In this document: in pieces, positions 45,750 through 57,332 of the stretch
How the letters are laid out: each line of letters begins with the position of its first letter
Position numbering within the stretch: the first letter of the stretch is position 1
Source: Gnetum montanum
Taxonomy: Eukaryota; Streptophyta; Gnetopsida; Gnetales; Gnetaceae
Assembly (NCBI GenBank): GCA_015680685.1
Contig: MNCI01037918.1
Location: forward strand, 28,849-92,848
Direction of reading: 5' to 3'
DNA: 64,000 bases
The notes under the pieces: model-generated
Told to the model about the DNA's origin: nothing
Databases searched by the model: none
The model's input: only the letters and a program-made list of their open reading frames with translations
Program-made: the position numbers and the translations under genes

Positions 45750-48700
45750 GTGTTGTAGTCATTAGCTCTCTTAGGCTCATGGAAAGGTTTAATTTATTGC
45801 ATGTTGACTAGCAGTTTCTTATTTAAACTTTCAAGTTTGTATATCAACGTGGCCCCAGAAGGAAGGTTTTCATAGATGATGTAAGGCCCTTCCCACAACA
45901 CTTGAAACTTAGTTCTTTGTGTCACATGTGTGGGGTTCCAATAAAGAACCTTATCTCCCAGTTGCAATGTTACCTTTCTTATTTTGAGGTCATGGCATTA
46001 CTTATTGAATATCTTGTGTAATTCGTTAGATGAAAAGGCTACCGATCAGTTCTCATCTAGCAAGTTAAGGTTCATTAGTCTTTCTTTTTGTGCTAGACTT
46101 AGGTCAAGGTCAATGTCACAAGCTGTTAAAAGGTTATAGAGCTTAGATTGAATAGTAAGAGCTAGCAATTTTTCGTACACCAGCTCATAGGGAGAATAGC
46201 CTATAGGAAGTTTCCATGTGGAGTAGTAGGCCTAAAGGGTATTGTTAAGTTTAGTGCTCCAGTCTCTTCCATATTTGCTAATTGTTCTTATTAAGATATT
46301 AGTGATCTCCCAATTCGTAACCTCAGCTTGACCATTGGCTTGGGGGTAGTAGGGCGTTGTTAATTGATGTTCTACCCTAAAGCATTGCATGAGCTTTCAA
46401 AAGTTAATGCTTGTAAAGTGAGTACCATTGTAAAAAATAAGTGCATGTGGCATACCAAACCTATTGACAACATTTTGTTGTACAAACTGAGCAGCTATAG
46501 AAGATTTATAGTTAGTGAAGACTGTTTCTTTTGCCCATTTTGTATAATAGTCAATAGCAACTACGATGTACACCTTTTCATTTTACATGGTTGTGATGGT
46601 ACCCATGAAGTCAATGCCCTAAATGTCGAAGGATTTTAGTGGTTGGATCCACTGTTGAGGTCCCTCCATACAAGTGGTCATTCTACCATCATGTTGGTAA
46701 CATTCATAACAGAAAATGAATTAGTAAGCATTCTTGAAGAGTGTTGGCCAATAATACCCTACCATCAGGATCTTAATGATCATGTGTCTCCTAGCATAGT
46801 GGCCCCCACAAGGACCCTCATAAGCATCTTGGAGAATGCATAGTTGATTAGCATCAAGGACATACCAATCAACTAAGCCATTAGCACATAGCTTGTAAAG
46901 ATGTTCGTTGATTTCCATAAAGCATTTCACTTGGTGAATAAACTATTGTTTCTTCCTATGATCCAACCCTTATGGCATCTCCTAAGTGAGAAGATAGGTA
47001 AGAATGCCATTGTACCAGTTAGGCTCATTGGGCATTTATTCAATTATAGCCCTAGTAAAGAGGATTTCATCAAGAAATTGATTAGACAGTGGGCTCTCCT
47101 CCTCTTTATTATCCCATTGTAACTAAGACAAGTGGTTAGTGACTATGTTCTTAGTTCCGTTTTGATCTACCATTGTAAGATTGAATTCCTACAAGATCAC
47201 AAGCCACCAAGTGACATAGGGGCTCATCATTGGTTTGTTCATAAGGAACCAGATTGCACTATCATCTATGTACATGAACACCTTAAACCCAAGCACATAT
47301 TACCTAAATTTCTCCAAGGCATACACCACCTCCATCAATTCTTTCTCTGTTGTCATCTAATTCAATTGTTCACCCACAATGCTTCAGCTCACACAGTGGA
47401 TGTAATAAGGATGTTTTTGATCATCCAACTATGTGAGCATGACTTCCAAGACATACTTTGATTTATCTGACATAATTTGATTTATCTATCATGATTTGAA
47501 ATAGTCTAGACTAGTCAGGTGCTCGTAGAATTGGAGTTTCCATAACCTTTTGCTTGAGTTGCTGGAATGCATTCTTACATTCCTCAGTCCAAAAAAATAG
47601 AGGATCCTTCTTTATTAGTTTCACCAACAATTTAGCGACCTTAGAGAAATTCTCTATGAATTGTTGGTAGTAGCCAATGTGTCCAAGAAATGACCTCACA
47701 TCTTTGATTATTTTTGGTTATCTGGTAATTCCATGGATGACCCTTATGTTTTTAGGATCCACCTTGATCCCTTTTTTAGATATTTTGTGCCCCAAAATAA
47801 TGCCTTCCTAGATCATCAGATGGCTTTTCTACCAGTTGAGCTAAAGGTTTGTCTCCACACACCTTTTCAGCACTTACTCAAGATTGTCCACGACTTACTC
47901 AAATGTAGCCCCATAGGTGGAAAAGTCATCTACGAAGACTTCCATCCCACTATTGATCTATTGTTGAAAGATGATCAGGACAAGGCATTAGAAGGTTGTA
48001 GGGGCATTGCACATACCAAATGGCATCTTTTTATATGTAAATGCTTCCTAGGGACTTGTGAACAATGTTTTGGCTTTGATCCTTTGGTGTATTCTAAATT
48101 TGGTTATAGCCACTATAACTATCTAGAAAGTTGTAAAAGCAATATCTAGAAATGGTGTCCAACATTTGGTCCAAAAATGGTAATAAAAAATGATCTTTGT
48201 AAGTTACCATGTTCAATAGCTTGAAGTCAATATAAACCCTCCATTTACCACCTTTCTTTGGCATTATCACAAGTGGACTAACCCACATAGTGGGATAGAT
48301 GAACCCTACCTTGAGGAATTGTTCAATCTCTTCCTTAATGATCTACTTGAGTTTAGGGTTCAACTACTACTGCAGTTGCCTCTTTGGCTTCATAGAAGGA
48401 TCTATGTAGATGTTGTGCTAGCATATCCTAGGATCAATTCCAATGAGTTTAGAATATGACCAGGCAAAGGCTATTGGCTTGTTGATCACCTCCAACAAAT
48501 TCTCTTTTTGTTTAGGAGTAGGTTGGCATTAATTATCATTGACTTTTTATTATTCAAAAAAACATATTCCATGTTGGTAGGTAGAGTTTTCAACTCTATG
48601 GGCTTCTATTTAAAGCTCTCAAGGATTTCCAACTCTCCCCAGTTGGTGTCATTAGGTTCATCATTAGAGAGTTGGCAATGAACTTGCCCCAGTTCATTTA

Positions 48701-48760
48701 TGCCTTCAACATAGGCACTCGTCAAGCTCTTAGTTGGTTCCATGCATATGGTTGAACTGC
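45750..48760 (-). pseudogene. gypsy pol remnant (RT, RNase H, integrase)
   Basis: Polymerase of an Athila-like element. The minus strand shows RT blocks at 48288-48094 ('WVSPLVIMPKKGGKWRVYID', 'FLDSYSGYNQI'), 'FVDDFSTYG' near 47930, 'VRSFLGHIGYYQQFIENF' at 47699-47640, and RNase H remnants. The integrase zinc domain follows at 46930-46721 ('GPCGGHYARRH') and the core and C-terminal part 46400-45780 ('GDKVLYWNP'-like). Stops and frame changes are frequent, more than in the copy at 57333-60290. The protease core is not seen upstream. Confidence 0.8.
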
Positions 48761-48769
48761 ATTCTGCAT

Positions 48770-48965
48770 CAATTGTTGGCCACTAGGTGCCCTCCTATTT
48801 TTTTCCTGTTGTGTATAGGTACCTTTGAATTTTAGATGCATTTTCATACTACCTGCATGTTGTGGTAGATGTAGTTTTCATAGAATGGTGGTTGTTCTGT
48901 GGGAGTACTCTTGTGTCCTAGGGGGATGGACTGGTCTTAGAATGGTGATGCAAAGTCACTAAACG
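48770..48965 (-). pseudogene. gag: gag C-terminal scrap at an inverted junction
   Basis: A minus-strand Pro/Thr/Tyr-rich reading resembles the gag tail at 56240-56340. Near 48965 sequence homology switches to the plus-strand 3' region of the same subfamily. Confidence 0.45.
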
Positions 48966-49978
48966 TGGTTGGTTTTGGTTTGGACTAATGATAAATCCTA
49001 TCAAGCCATTTAACCATAAAATTCACAAGGGACTTCATGTGACCTTAAGTAGGAACTCCATTCCACTCTCTCTCATCCATCTACGCTTTCCATGTCTCAC
49101 CTCACTATCAGTTTCATGTTCTTGTTCAATGTCCTGGCTTGATGTGTTAAAATTCTTAGGTAGTTTCTTCCAGGTTTTTGTACTTAACCTTCTGTAATGA
49201 TTAATCATCCATAGAGTCCATGGACTCTTTGGTTTGAAGTTATGCAAGGACATAAAAGGCCTATACCTACTTTGGGAAGGACCCACTTTCATATCTTTTG
49301 GTGGGGTTAGTTAAGTTCTTTACCCTTAGACACTCTTATAATCAAATCCTTTTTTTTACCTCATCAATGACATCCAATTGTGCACATCTTCACAACATTT
49401 TTTAGTAAACTTTCCTTTTTATTGCTGTGAATTCCTACACCCTCTTGAAATATTTTCTTGTGTAGAACTTTTTCAAATTTAATGGATTGCTTATCTATTT
49501 TACCCCATTTGTCAGCCTTCTTACTAACACTACTAAAGGAATCAGTCTACCATAATCACAACTGAGCCGAGTGTAACCATCAATGAGACAAGGTATTTAA
49601 TAGCTATGTGTTACACATTGTGTACTAATTCATGATTCTATTGTGAATATAGTGGGAAGCATGGATTGGAAGTGGGACTATCTTCACCAAAGATGAAGCA
49701 GTAGTACCACATGATGAGAAGCATTCATGATTGTTGGATCTTCTCTCTCACTCTTCAACTACCAAGAGGCATTGGAGGTCAATTTTATCCATGGTGTTCA
49801 TTTTTCTTATCATGAACACCCAATTTTATAAAGATTGTAACTTCGTATACTTGGGCACTTAGAGTCTATCTATTCCATCTAAGTTAGTTTGTATGTTAGT
49901 CAATAATCCCATACCTTCCCAATATTTTGTAAGAAACTTGTTCCTCCTCTTCTTCACTCGAGAATAAGTTTTCATTTA
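48966..49978 (+). mobile_element. Plus-strand 3' internal region facing the minus-strand element
   Basis: 49040-49290 matches 61320-61560 (for example 'gggacttcatgtgacc' and 'ttccatgtctcacctcac'). 49830-49978 matches the minus strand of 43541-43690. No gene; the minus-strand open frame at 49035-49292 is a shadow. Confidence 0.65.
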
Positions 49979-49990
49979 GTTGTGGGGATA
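49979..49990 (+). other. Polypurine tract
   Basis: GTTGTGGGGATA directly before the LTR start TGATGAATC. Confidence 0.75.
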
Positions 49991-50807
49991 TGATGAATCA
50001 TGTTTTTGCATGCTCCAACATTGAGTATTCGATGTCAAAGCCAGGATGTGATGTTGGATATCAAATATCCCGAGGTATACGCTAGCCTATAAATATAGTG
50101 CTTAGGCTCATGATTTTAATATCAGTTCTTTTGTCATAGTTAGCAAAGCTCTTGCAATTTGTTTCCTATAGAGGTAAAATATTTTCTAAGTGCCCGCAGT
50201 AGGAGTCTAAGTGTGTTTAGATCTTTGTTCGAAACTAATGTACCTGAGCACAACAGTGTGATGGGAATAAAAATGAACTCTTTTGACAATCCTTACAACA
50301 CTAAGAATATATTAATGTTTTATTTAATGCACTTTACTTTCATGCACTTTAATTAAGTCATTAATTTCTAGCTATTAATGAACATAAGAATGACCACTTC
50401 GAGCATATGTGTAGCACTTGGTAACCTAGGAACACTTAATGTTTGGTAGCCCAACAGCACTATATGTGTTTAGGATGTGTCTAGGAAAGTGGTATGGGTA
50501 CTTGTGTTAGGCTAGCTAGGCAATGAATGAATTAGATCTTAAATGACTCTACCTTTCATTCTTGTTATAGGTGACTAAACTTATAAAACATAAAATGAGA
50601 AAAATCATGTACCTTAATTACACTTAAACCATACCCTTGAACTTCAAAAGTGTATTTGGGAAGACAATGAATGTTCTCAACATCCATTTCACTTCCTAGA
50701 GGAACTAGTGCATTGGAGAACTATAGGCCCATGGAATTTGACTAGATCGTGTGTGAATGCCTCAATTATTTAGATGGTTGGGCATAGGGGTACCTTGCCG
50801 TTCATCA
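49991..50807 (+). mobile_element. gypsy LTR, plus orientation
   Basis: 817 bp, TGATG...CATCA. Same subfamily as the split LTR 24946-25174/42981-43528. A 'cctataaatatag' TATA box lies at 50090-50100. It is followed directly by gag sequence; PBS and leader (about 145 bp) are deleted. Confidence 0.85.
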
Positions 50808-53045
50808 GCCCGTGCCTCAATAATATCAAGTGGTATATGCTCATCCTTATGAGTATGTACCCAATTTCACCTTCCTCCTACATCAAGATGAATAGTTGTA
50901 GTGGCATGACTTGGAGGGCAACATTGTGTTGCTACTAGATCGATTTCTTCCTTCAATGCTTAAACAAATGCTTATATGATGGGGTCTCTAGGAATGTCAT
51001 GCTGAGTATGTTGTGTAAGATATTAATGCCAAGGATTATCATCCTAGTAATGCACAACATCTACATGATCAACAGTTAGAACAATGCAATGAATTTGTGA
51101 AGGGAAAATAATTTAATGATTTCCCATTCCTATTGTACCAAAGAAACAGTGGGGAACCCTTCTCTAGGGGTTTTCCATTTAGTAAAATTCCTCTCTTTGA
51201 CTTCGGTGATGGAGGTTAAAACCAAAATTTGCAATCCATAATTCACAATCCTAGTTCTAGTAAGAATGGGTCTAATGACAAAGAACGATCCAAAGGGACA
51301 ACCCAAGGCAAGAGTGCGGACAAGAAACAAGATTGTGATCGTGGTCACGATCACTAAAGAGGTGGTAGTAGGTACTATGATGGTGCTAGTCCTCCGTCCT
51401 TTTCACCTTCATCATCATCATCATCTTCTTCTAGCTCGCAGGAGGCGATACCATGATGGAGGTAACCAAAATGACTGATAGGACCAAAATGATCAAAGGG
51501 ACCATTAGGCAAGGCAAGATTAAGGGTGTGGACATTTAAGAGAAGGACATCACCATGAATGAAGGGGTAGTAGAGGGTATTTTAGGTACCATAATCATGG
51601 TCTTGATGAGCCTTTGCTTGTTACCTGAAGTATGCTTAATATTGTAGAGGTAGTACGAATTCCAACAAGGCACATGAAGGATAGCTAAATCAAAAGNTAG
51701 AGTTATATCCCCCTTTAAATCAAGGAATATTGTTCATGTNCCATCTCCAAGCTTTTCAAGATGCATGTGCCTTGTAGAACATCAAGAATGAGTGACAAAA
51801 ACTTAAGTTGTTCCCAAGGACACTCATCAAAGAAGCAGAAAATTAGTACTGGTCCTTAGAGGTGAAATCTATTAGATGATGGAGTACCATGGTTGAATTG
51901 TTTAATGATAAATATTAAACATACTCCAGAGTGTCCAACTTGAGAAGGAAAATCCAAGAATGAAAATAAGGAACACACAAACCCTTGGATGCCACCATTA
52001 GTCGATACTATTCCATAATGCACAAATGTCCTAGCCATGGTTATTCTTAACTAGATCAACTTCGCCACATTGTAGACAAGTTTTAATAAAAAATGAGGAG
52101 AACCCTTGATGTCTATGCCCAAGGGCAATTGTTCAAATTAAGTGCCCATCGTATACAAAGACTAATCAAGCAAGTAGCTAAAGAGGAGAGTGAATTAAGA
52201 AAAAGAGAAAGTGCAAAAGAATATAACCATGATCCTTCCATTCACAAGAGGGAGGTTCGATTTTTTGACAGTGAGGAAGAATTAGCACTTGATGAGATGG
52301 TGAATAGGAAAACCTTACAACTTCAAACATTGCAATCTAAAATTATAGCCAAGGTTGATCAGTTATGGGACTCCATGGATAATAGATTTCAAGCTATCCT
52401 AAAAATTATTGAAGAGTCCAAAGAATAAGGTAGTAATCGTGAGTGTAGGAGGCTCAAGGAAGTTGAATGTGCCTATCAAAAAGGTAAGGGCAAGATTGCT
52501 GCAATAGAAGTTGTGAAAAATAAATTAGATGATGATGGTGGATGTGACACATACTAGTATGAATATCTTAAGGGATGTTGCCCCATAGTGTCACATTTAC
52601 AGGAGTCTGGAATGTATGCTTTGAATCCATGGCTAACACAAAGGCAAACATCCAAAAGATTACCTTATCCTCAAGGTAATTTTAGGTAGTTCCACCAGCA
52701 ACAGCAATATTATCCAAGCGGAACTCCAGTGTAACCATATGAGAAGTATCAATAGTGGCAACAACCACAATCATGGGCACTAGCACCACCAAGGCAGAAA
52801 TACCCTTACAGACAACTTGATCCATATGGGTACTATGTTTAGCAACCCCTGTCTTCACATGACTCCTTCAATCATGTTTCTACTTTGTAATCTCACTACC
52901 ACCTTTTTTATTATTATCAAACTCATTCTCCACATGAAAGAAGAAATACCATCTTTTATCCTTATCCCTCTCTTGTCCTTGCACATGTTCCTCCTCTAGC
53001 TACACAACTACAACCTGCTCCACTTATGCAAGGTAAACTACTAGT
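50808..53045 (+). pseudogene. gag: gypsy gag remnant
   Basis: Picks up at the counterpart of gag 54130 ('FTFLLHQDE') and continues through the Arg/Ser segment (51260-51480, with CAT/CATCAT repeats), the capsid region (51650-51900) and 'RRTLDVYAQGQLFKLSAHRIQRLIKQ' (52093). The coiled segment runs 52310-52430, then the 'CDTY-stop-YEYLKGCCP' cysteine block (52540) and a Gln/Pro/Tyr-rich tail to 53040. The LTR of the next element interrupts it at 53046. A 42-base piece (51698-51739) is inverted between Ns. Several stops. Confidence 0.8.
51698..51739 (-). other. Inverted 42-base N-bounded piece within gag
   Basis: Its reverse complement (ATGAACAATATTCCTTG... ATATAACTCTA) aligns with 54997-55040 of the related gag, in the correct place between its neighbours. 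The plus strand as given does not. Confidence 0.85.
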
Positions 53046-53945
53046 TGATGAAGTGTCATTAAGTCGATGCGTCGACTAGGCCGCGTATACGCGGCCGCAT
53101 CAACATAGCCCCATTGACGTAGCCTTCCATGCGTCGACGTGGCCCCATTTACATGGAGCCTATTTTGGCCTATAAATAAGAGGGCCTTCCACCTCATTTA
53201 GGTACCTTTTAGTTAGTTGTAACGAAGCTCTTGCAGTTTGTTCCCGCATGAGATAGAATATTTTCCAAGTGCCCGTAGCAGGTGTAAGAAAAGTGATCGG
53301 CTCTTTATTCAAGCGTTGATGTATCTAAGCCCATTGGCATGATGGCAATAAAGAAGAACTATTCAAGCATTCCTTGCAGCATTTGGACTTAGCTATTTTA
53401 TGCATTCAGTAGTTTAATATGTTTATGCTTTGTTAATTACTTGTTAATTAATTAAGTTTCTATTATTGTTATCTTAATCGCTATCACTCATTCTTAGTTC
53501 ATAAAGGCCATAAGTACGACCATCTCGAACGTAAATCAAACACTTGGTAAACCCAGTGATGCTTAACGTCTGGTAATCCAGAGGTGTTAGGAGATGCTCA
53601 GAACGTGCTCGGAAGATGGGATCGGATACTTATGCTAGGAATAGTTAGAATACAAGCTAGGATAATTATAGATTAGATAATAGTTTATTCCTTACTTTTC
53701 ATACCTTAATTAGCTGCCAAAAGATAAGTAAAAAGCTATAAAAATCATTAGCCTTAGTCTCACTTAACTATCGTAAGCAGAACCTCACAAGTGAGATTAG
53801 GAGGACAATGACCGTTCTAACCCAAGGTTTCACTGGTTAGGGTCTGGTGTATGTTAAGTGCTTACAGTCTACGAAATTCGATCGAGTTGCATGTGAACGC
53901 CCGTGATTCGTATGGTTGGGTGTAGGGGTACCTAGCCGCTCATCA
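53046..53945 (+). mobile_element. Athila-like 5' LTR
   Basis: 900 bp, TGATG...CATCA. The U3 has an 18-base perfect palindrome GGCCGCGTATACGCGGCC (53079-53096) with GCGTCGAC-type copies on both sides. TATAAATA lies at 53171-53178. The 'ggttgggtgtagg' block lies near the end. Confidence 0.9.
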
Positions 53946-53966
53946 TTGGTGCTGTTGTCGGGGACT
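53946..53966 (+). other. Athila-type primer binding site
   Basis: TTGGTGCTGTTGTCGGGGACT, adjacent to the LTR. It is close to the PBS known for Athila elements, which I recall as tRNA-Asp type. Confidence 0.85.
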
Positions 53967-54108
53967 GTTAGTCTTAGATGCATCATCTAACCTTAGTAAA
54001 ATTATCATTCAAGTCGTTGGAACAGACCTAGGATAGAAACGTTTATGCATGCTAGGCAGATTAAAGTAAGTAGTAAGGTACACTGATTACATGGACCATC
54101 TAATGTCC

Positions 54109-56650
54109 AACATGTCTTCTCACAAGAGAAATGTATCCAAACCACCAGTGCCTCAAGAATGTCAGGTGGTGTACAAGCATCCTGATGATTATGTCCCTGA
54201 CTTCACTTTCGTCCTACATCAGGATGAGCATCTACAATGGTGGGACATGGAGGGCAACATTGTGCTACCACCCGACCGATCAGCTCCTGCGATGCTATAT
54301 CACAATCTGAGCAGATTAGGCATCCAGGACCATGGAGCAGAGTATGTCATGGAGGACCATGACTACCAGGACTATCGTCTCACTGAAGCTCAACGAGCAC
54401 GAGATTAGTAGCAAGTGGACAGATATGAACATCTAAAGGGGAAAAAATTCAATAACCCCTTATTCTCGCAAGGGCTGCAGGACTATGGGGATCCCATCTT
54501 CCATGATACCCATTCGATCGAACTTCCCCTAGGGCAGTAGATCCTCTATTCCATCATTCAAAACAAGCCTCTCAATGACCAAGATCCTCAAGGGGATGGA
54601 GGATCACATAGCAAGGATGGGCAGGCTGATTGAGGCCGTCATCAAGGTAGAGGGGGAGATCGACACCAAAGCGGTGGCGATACCTCTCCTTCTTCTCCAT
54701 CCTCTCGCTCTTCTACACCTTCATCCAGCTCAGGCTCTGAACGTAACCGGGGTAGGAAGGGGCGAAAGGACGGTGGTAAAAAGGGTCAAAAGGGGAACAT
54801 GAGGAAATATGTGACCAATCGCATGATGTTCACCAGCATGAAAGGAAGGGTAGCTGGAATCGTCACAGGCATCATGGTCCTCAATAGGACTATGATTCGG
54901 ATGAGCCGTTGTTGGCTACTCGGAGCATGCTACAAATCACTAAGGCAATACAAATCCCTAGTAGGCACATAAAGGATTGCCGGATCAAGCGCGTTGATAT
55001 GAACAACATCCCCAGATTTGAAGGGGGATACAACTGTGATCCGCAGACTCACCTGCAGGCGTTCCATGATGCCTACACCCTGCAAAACATTGACAATGAT
55101 TGGCAAAAGCTGAAGTTGTTCCCTTGCATGCTCATCAAAGAAGCTGAAAGTTGGTACTAGTCCTTGGAGCTGGAATCAATCAAAAGATGGAGTACGATGC
55201 TTGAAATTTTCAATGACAAGTATTAAATGTACTCTAGAGTGGCAAATCTGAGACGGCAAATCCAAGGCTAGAAACAAGGGAATTATGAACCCTTGGATGC
55301 TGCCATGAGCAGGTACTACTCATTGTTGCATTGGTGCCCTGGTCATGGTTACTCTCAGCAGGAACAACTTTGCCACATCATTGATGGGCTTTGTTTTGAA
55401 ATGCGAAAGACCCTTGGCGTGTACACCCAGGGATGATTTTCGGAGCTAAGGGCCCATTAATTACAGTGCCTCATTGAAAAGGTGGCCAAGGAGGAGGGGG
55501 AACTTAGAAAAAAGGGGAGTGTAGAAGAATTCAATCGGGATCCTTCCCTCAGAAAAAGGGAAGTCTATTTTTGTGATGAGGATGATGACTCACCACTAAA
55601 AGCAGCGGTGAATCGAAAGACTTTGCCATTATAAAAGTTTGCATCTAAAATCTTGGCAAAGGTGGATAAGATGTGGGACTCTTTGGACGAAAGAGTCCAA
55701 AGCGTGTTGAAAATCGCAGAGGAATCCAGAGAACAAGGTAATGATCGCGATCGACACAGGAAGAAGGAAGCTAAACATGCCCAATATAAGGGTAAGGGCA
55801 AAGTTGTTGTAGCAGAGCAGGTTGCAGACTCTAACACCGAGGAGGATGATGAATGTGGCATATGCCAATACGAACATCCTAAAGGATGTTTTCCTGTGGT
55901 ATCACATCTTCAAGAGTTTGGGGTATACGCATTGAACCCTCGCTTGGCACAGCGGCAAACACCCCAAAGGTTGCCTTATCTACAAGGCAATTCTAAGCGG
56001 TTCCACCAGCAGCAACAAGGATATTACCCAAGTGGAGTGCCATTACAACCGTACAAATACTTCCAATAGTGGCAGCAACCACAAGCGTGGGGGATGCCAC
56101 CTCCAAGGTAGCAGTACCCTTACAAATAGCCAGATCCTTATGGGTACTATGTTCAGCAACCGGTCTCTCCACAGGACTCTTCCAGTCATGCAGCCTTTCA
56201 AAGTCATTACCACCCCCTGGAATATTTTCAACCTCAATCTCCATCACCTAGTAGGGACAACCCACATCTCTTCTATCCTCCATCACCTTCTTCTGCCACA
56301 CCTCCACAACATCCTACTCAACTGCCACCTACCCCACCGATGCAGGGAGAAATACCACCACAGCCGCAGCAACAAAATGCTACGAGGGCTGTTAACTTAC
56401 AATCGGCACCTCAGCCGAGTGGACCGGAACCCAAGCCACAAAAACATCCTTTTTTCTAGCCCAAGAATTTGAACATACCCTCACATACACCTGTGGCCAG
56501 TGCCTCTGAACCTACAAGCACCTCCACTATTCCACCACCAGAGCAACCTTCAAGCCAACTGCACTCCAACGTCCAGACGGTCATGCTCACACATGCCGTG
56601 ACTGACTAGATCAAGGCAGGTCATCTTCCCTAGAAATTGACTGATTCGGG
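54109..56650 (+). pseudogene. gag: Athila-like gag
   Basis: Particle protein. Starts MSSHKRNVSK at 54109. The conserved N-terminal block is 'FTFVLHQDEHLQWWDMEGN' (54200), followed by a Ser/Arg-rich region (54640-54790). A frame change occurs near 54790-54900, after which 'DEPLLATRS' and 'RFEGGYNCDPQTHLQAFHD' (capsid) follow. The coiled segment is at 55653-55740. The compact cysteine block CGICQYEHPKGC is at 55854-55889 (C-x2-C-x3-H-x3-C), followed by a Gln/Pro/Tyr-rich tail. From 55653 onward stops are the only lesions. The tail merges in frame into the protease. Confidence 0.85.
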
Positions 56651-56672
56651 AAGCCCCCTCATCTATCTTTAG

Positions 56673-57080
56673 GTGGTAGGGAATGAGCCATGCAAAGCTC
56701 TTCTGGACTCGGGGTCATGGGTCAATTTGATCTCTCATGATATGTACAAGAATTGGAACTTTCCTCCGCTAAAGAAGAGCAACATCCGGCTCAAGTTCAC
56801 AGACCAGTCCATCACCGTTCTCTTAGGATTGGTGGAGGACATTATGACCACCATTTGTGGGTGGTCCTATCCTATTGATTTCCTAGTCATCCATGTGGAG
56901 AATTGCAAGGGGAACTTCCCAATCATCATGGGAAGAGCCTGGCTAAGCATAGTGGATGCACGACTAGGACTCCGAGATCTATCCCTGGAAATTTCAAAGA
57001 AAAATCCTTTCAAGAAGATCAAAAAGAAGCACGTTCCATGCATCACGTACAATGACTCAGGGTGCAACTGTGTGCAGTAG
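56673..57080 (+). pseudogene. Athila-like aspartic protease
   Basis: The active-site motif LLDSGSWVNLIS (Asp codon near 56706) is intact. 'VHVENCKGNFPIIMGRAWLS' near 56900 is the usual second signature. It ends 'YNDSGCNCVQ' and a TAG. Same frame as the gag tail and the RT. Confidence 0.85.
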
Positions 57081-57332
57081 TTATGGTCCACTAAGCGGAT
57101 ATCCATTCAAGCATGCAGTCGGTGTATCGAGGAATCACCTATTCAACAGTGCCTATACGCAGTAACCACTAACCAAGAGGGCACCTAGTGGCTGATAGCT
57201 GATCCTACTAGCAGCGCATTATGCATGGAATCATCTGAGGGGATTGTGCAAGCCTATGTTGAAAGCATGGACAAAATGGAAGAGGTTCATCAACAAGTCT
57301 CCACTATTGATAACCAAGATGACTAAGGGAAG

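Noticed and set aside
49035-49292. Minus-strand 85-codon ORF
   Set aside because: It is antisense to the conserved plus-strand 3' region of a gypsy element, and no related protein is seen in homologous copies.
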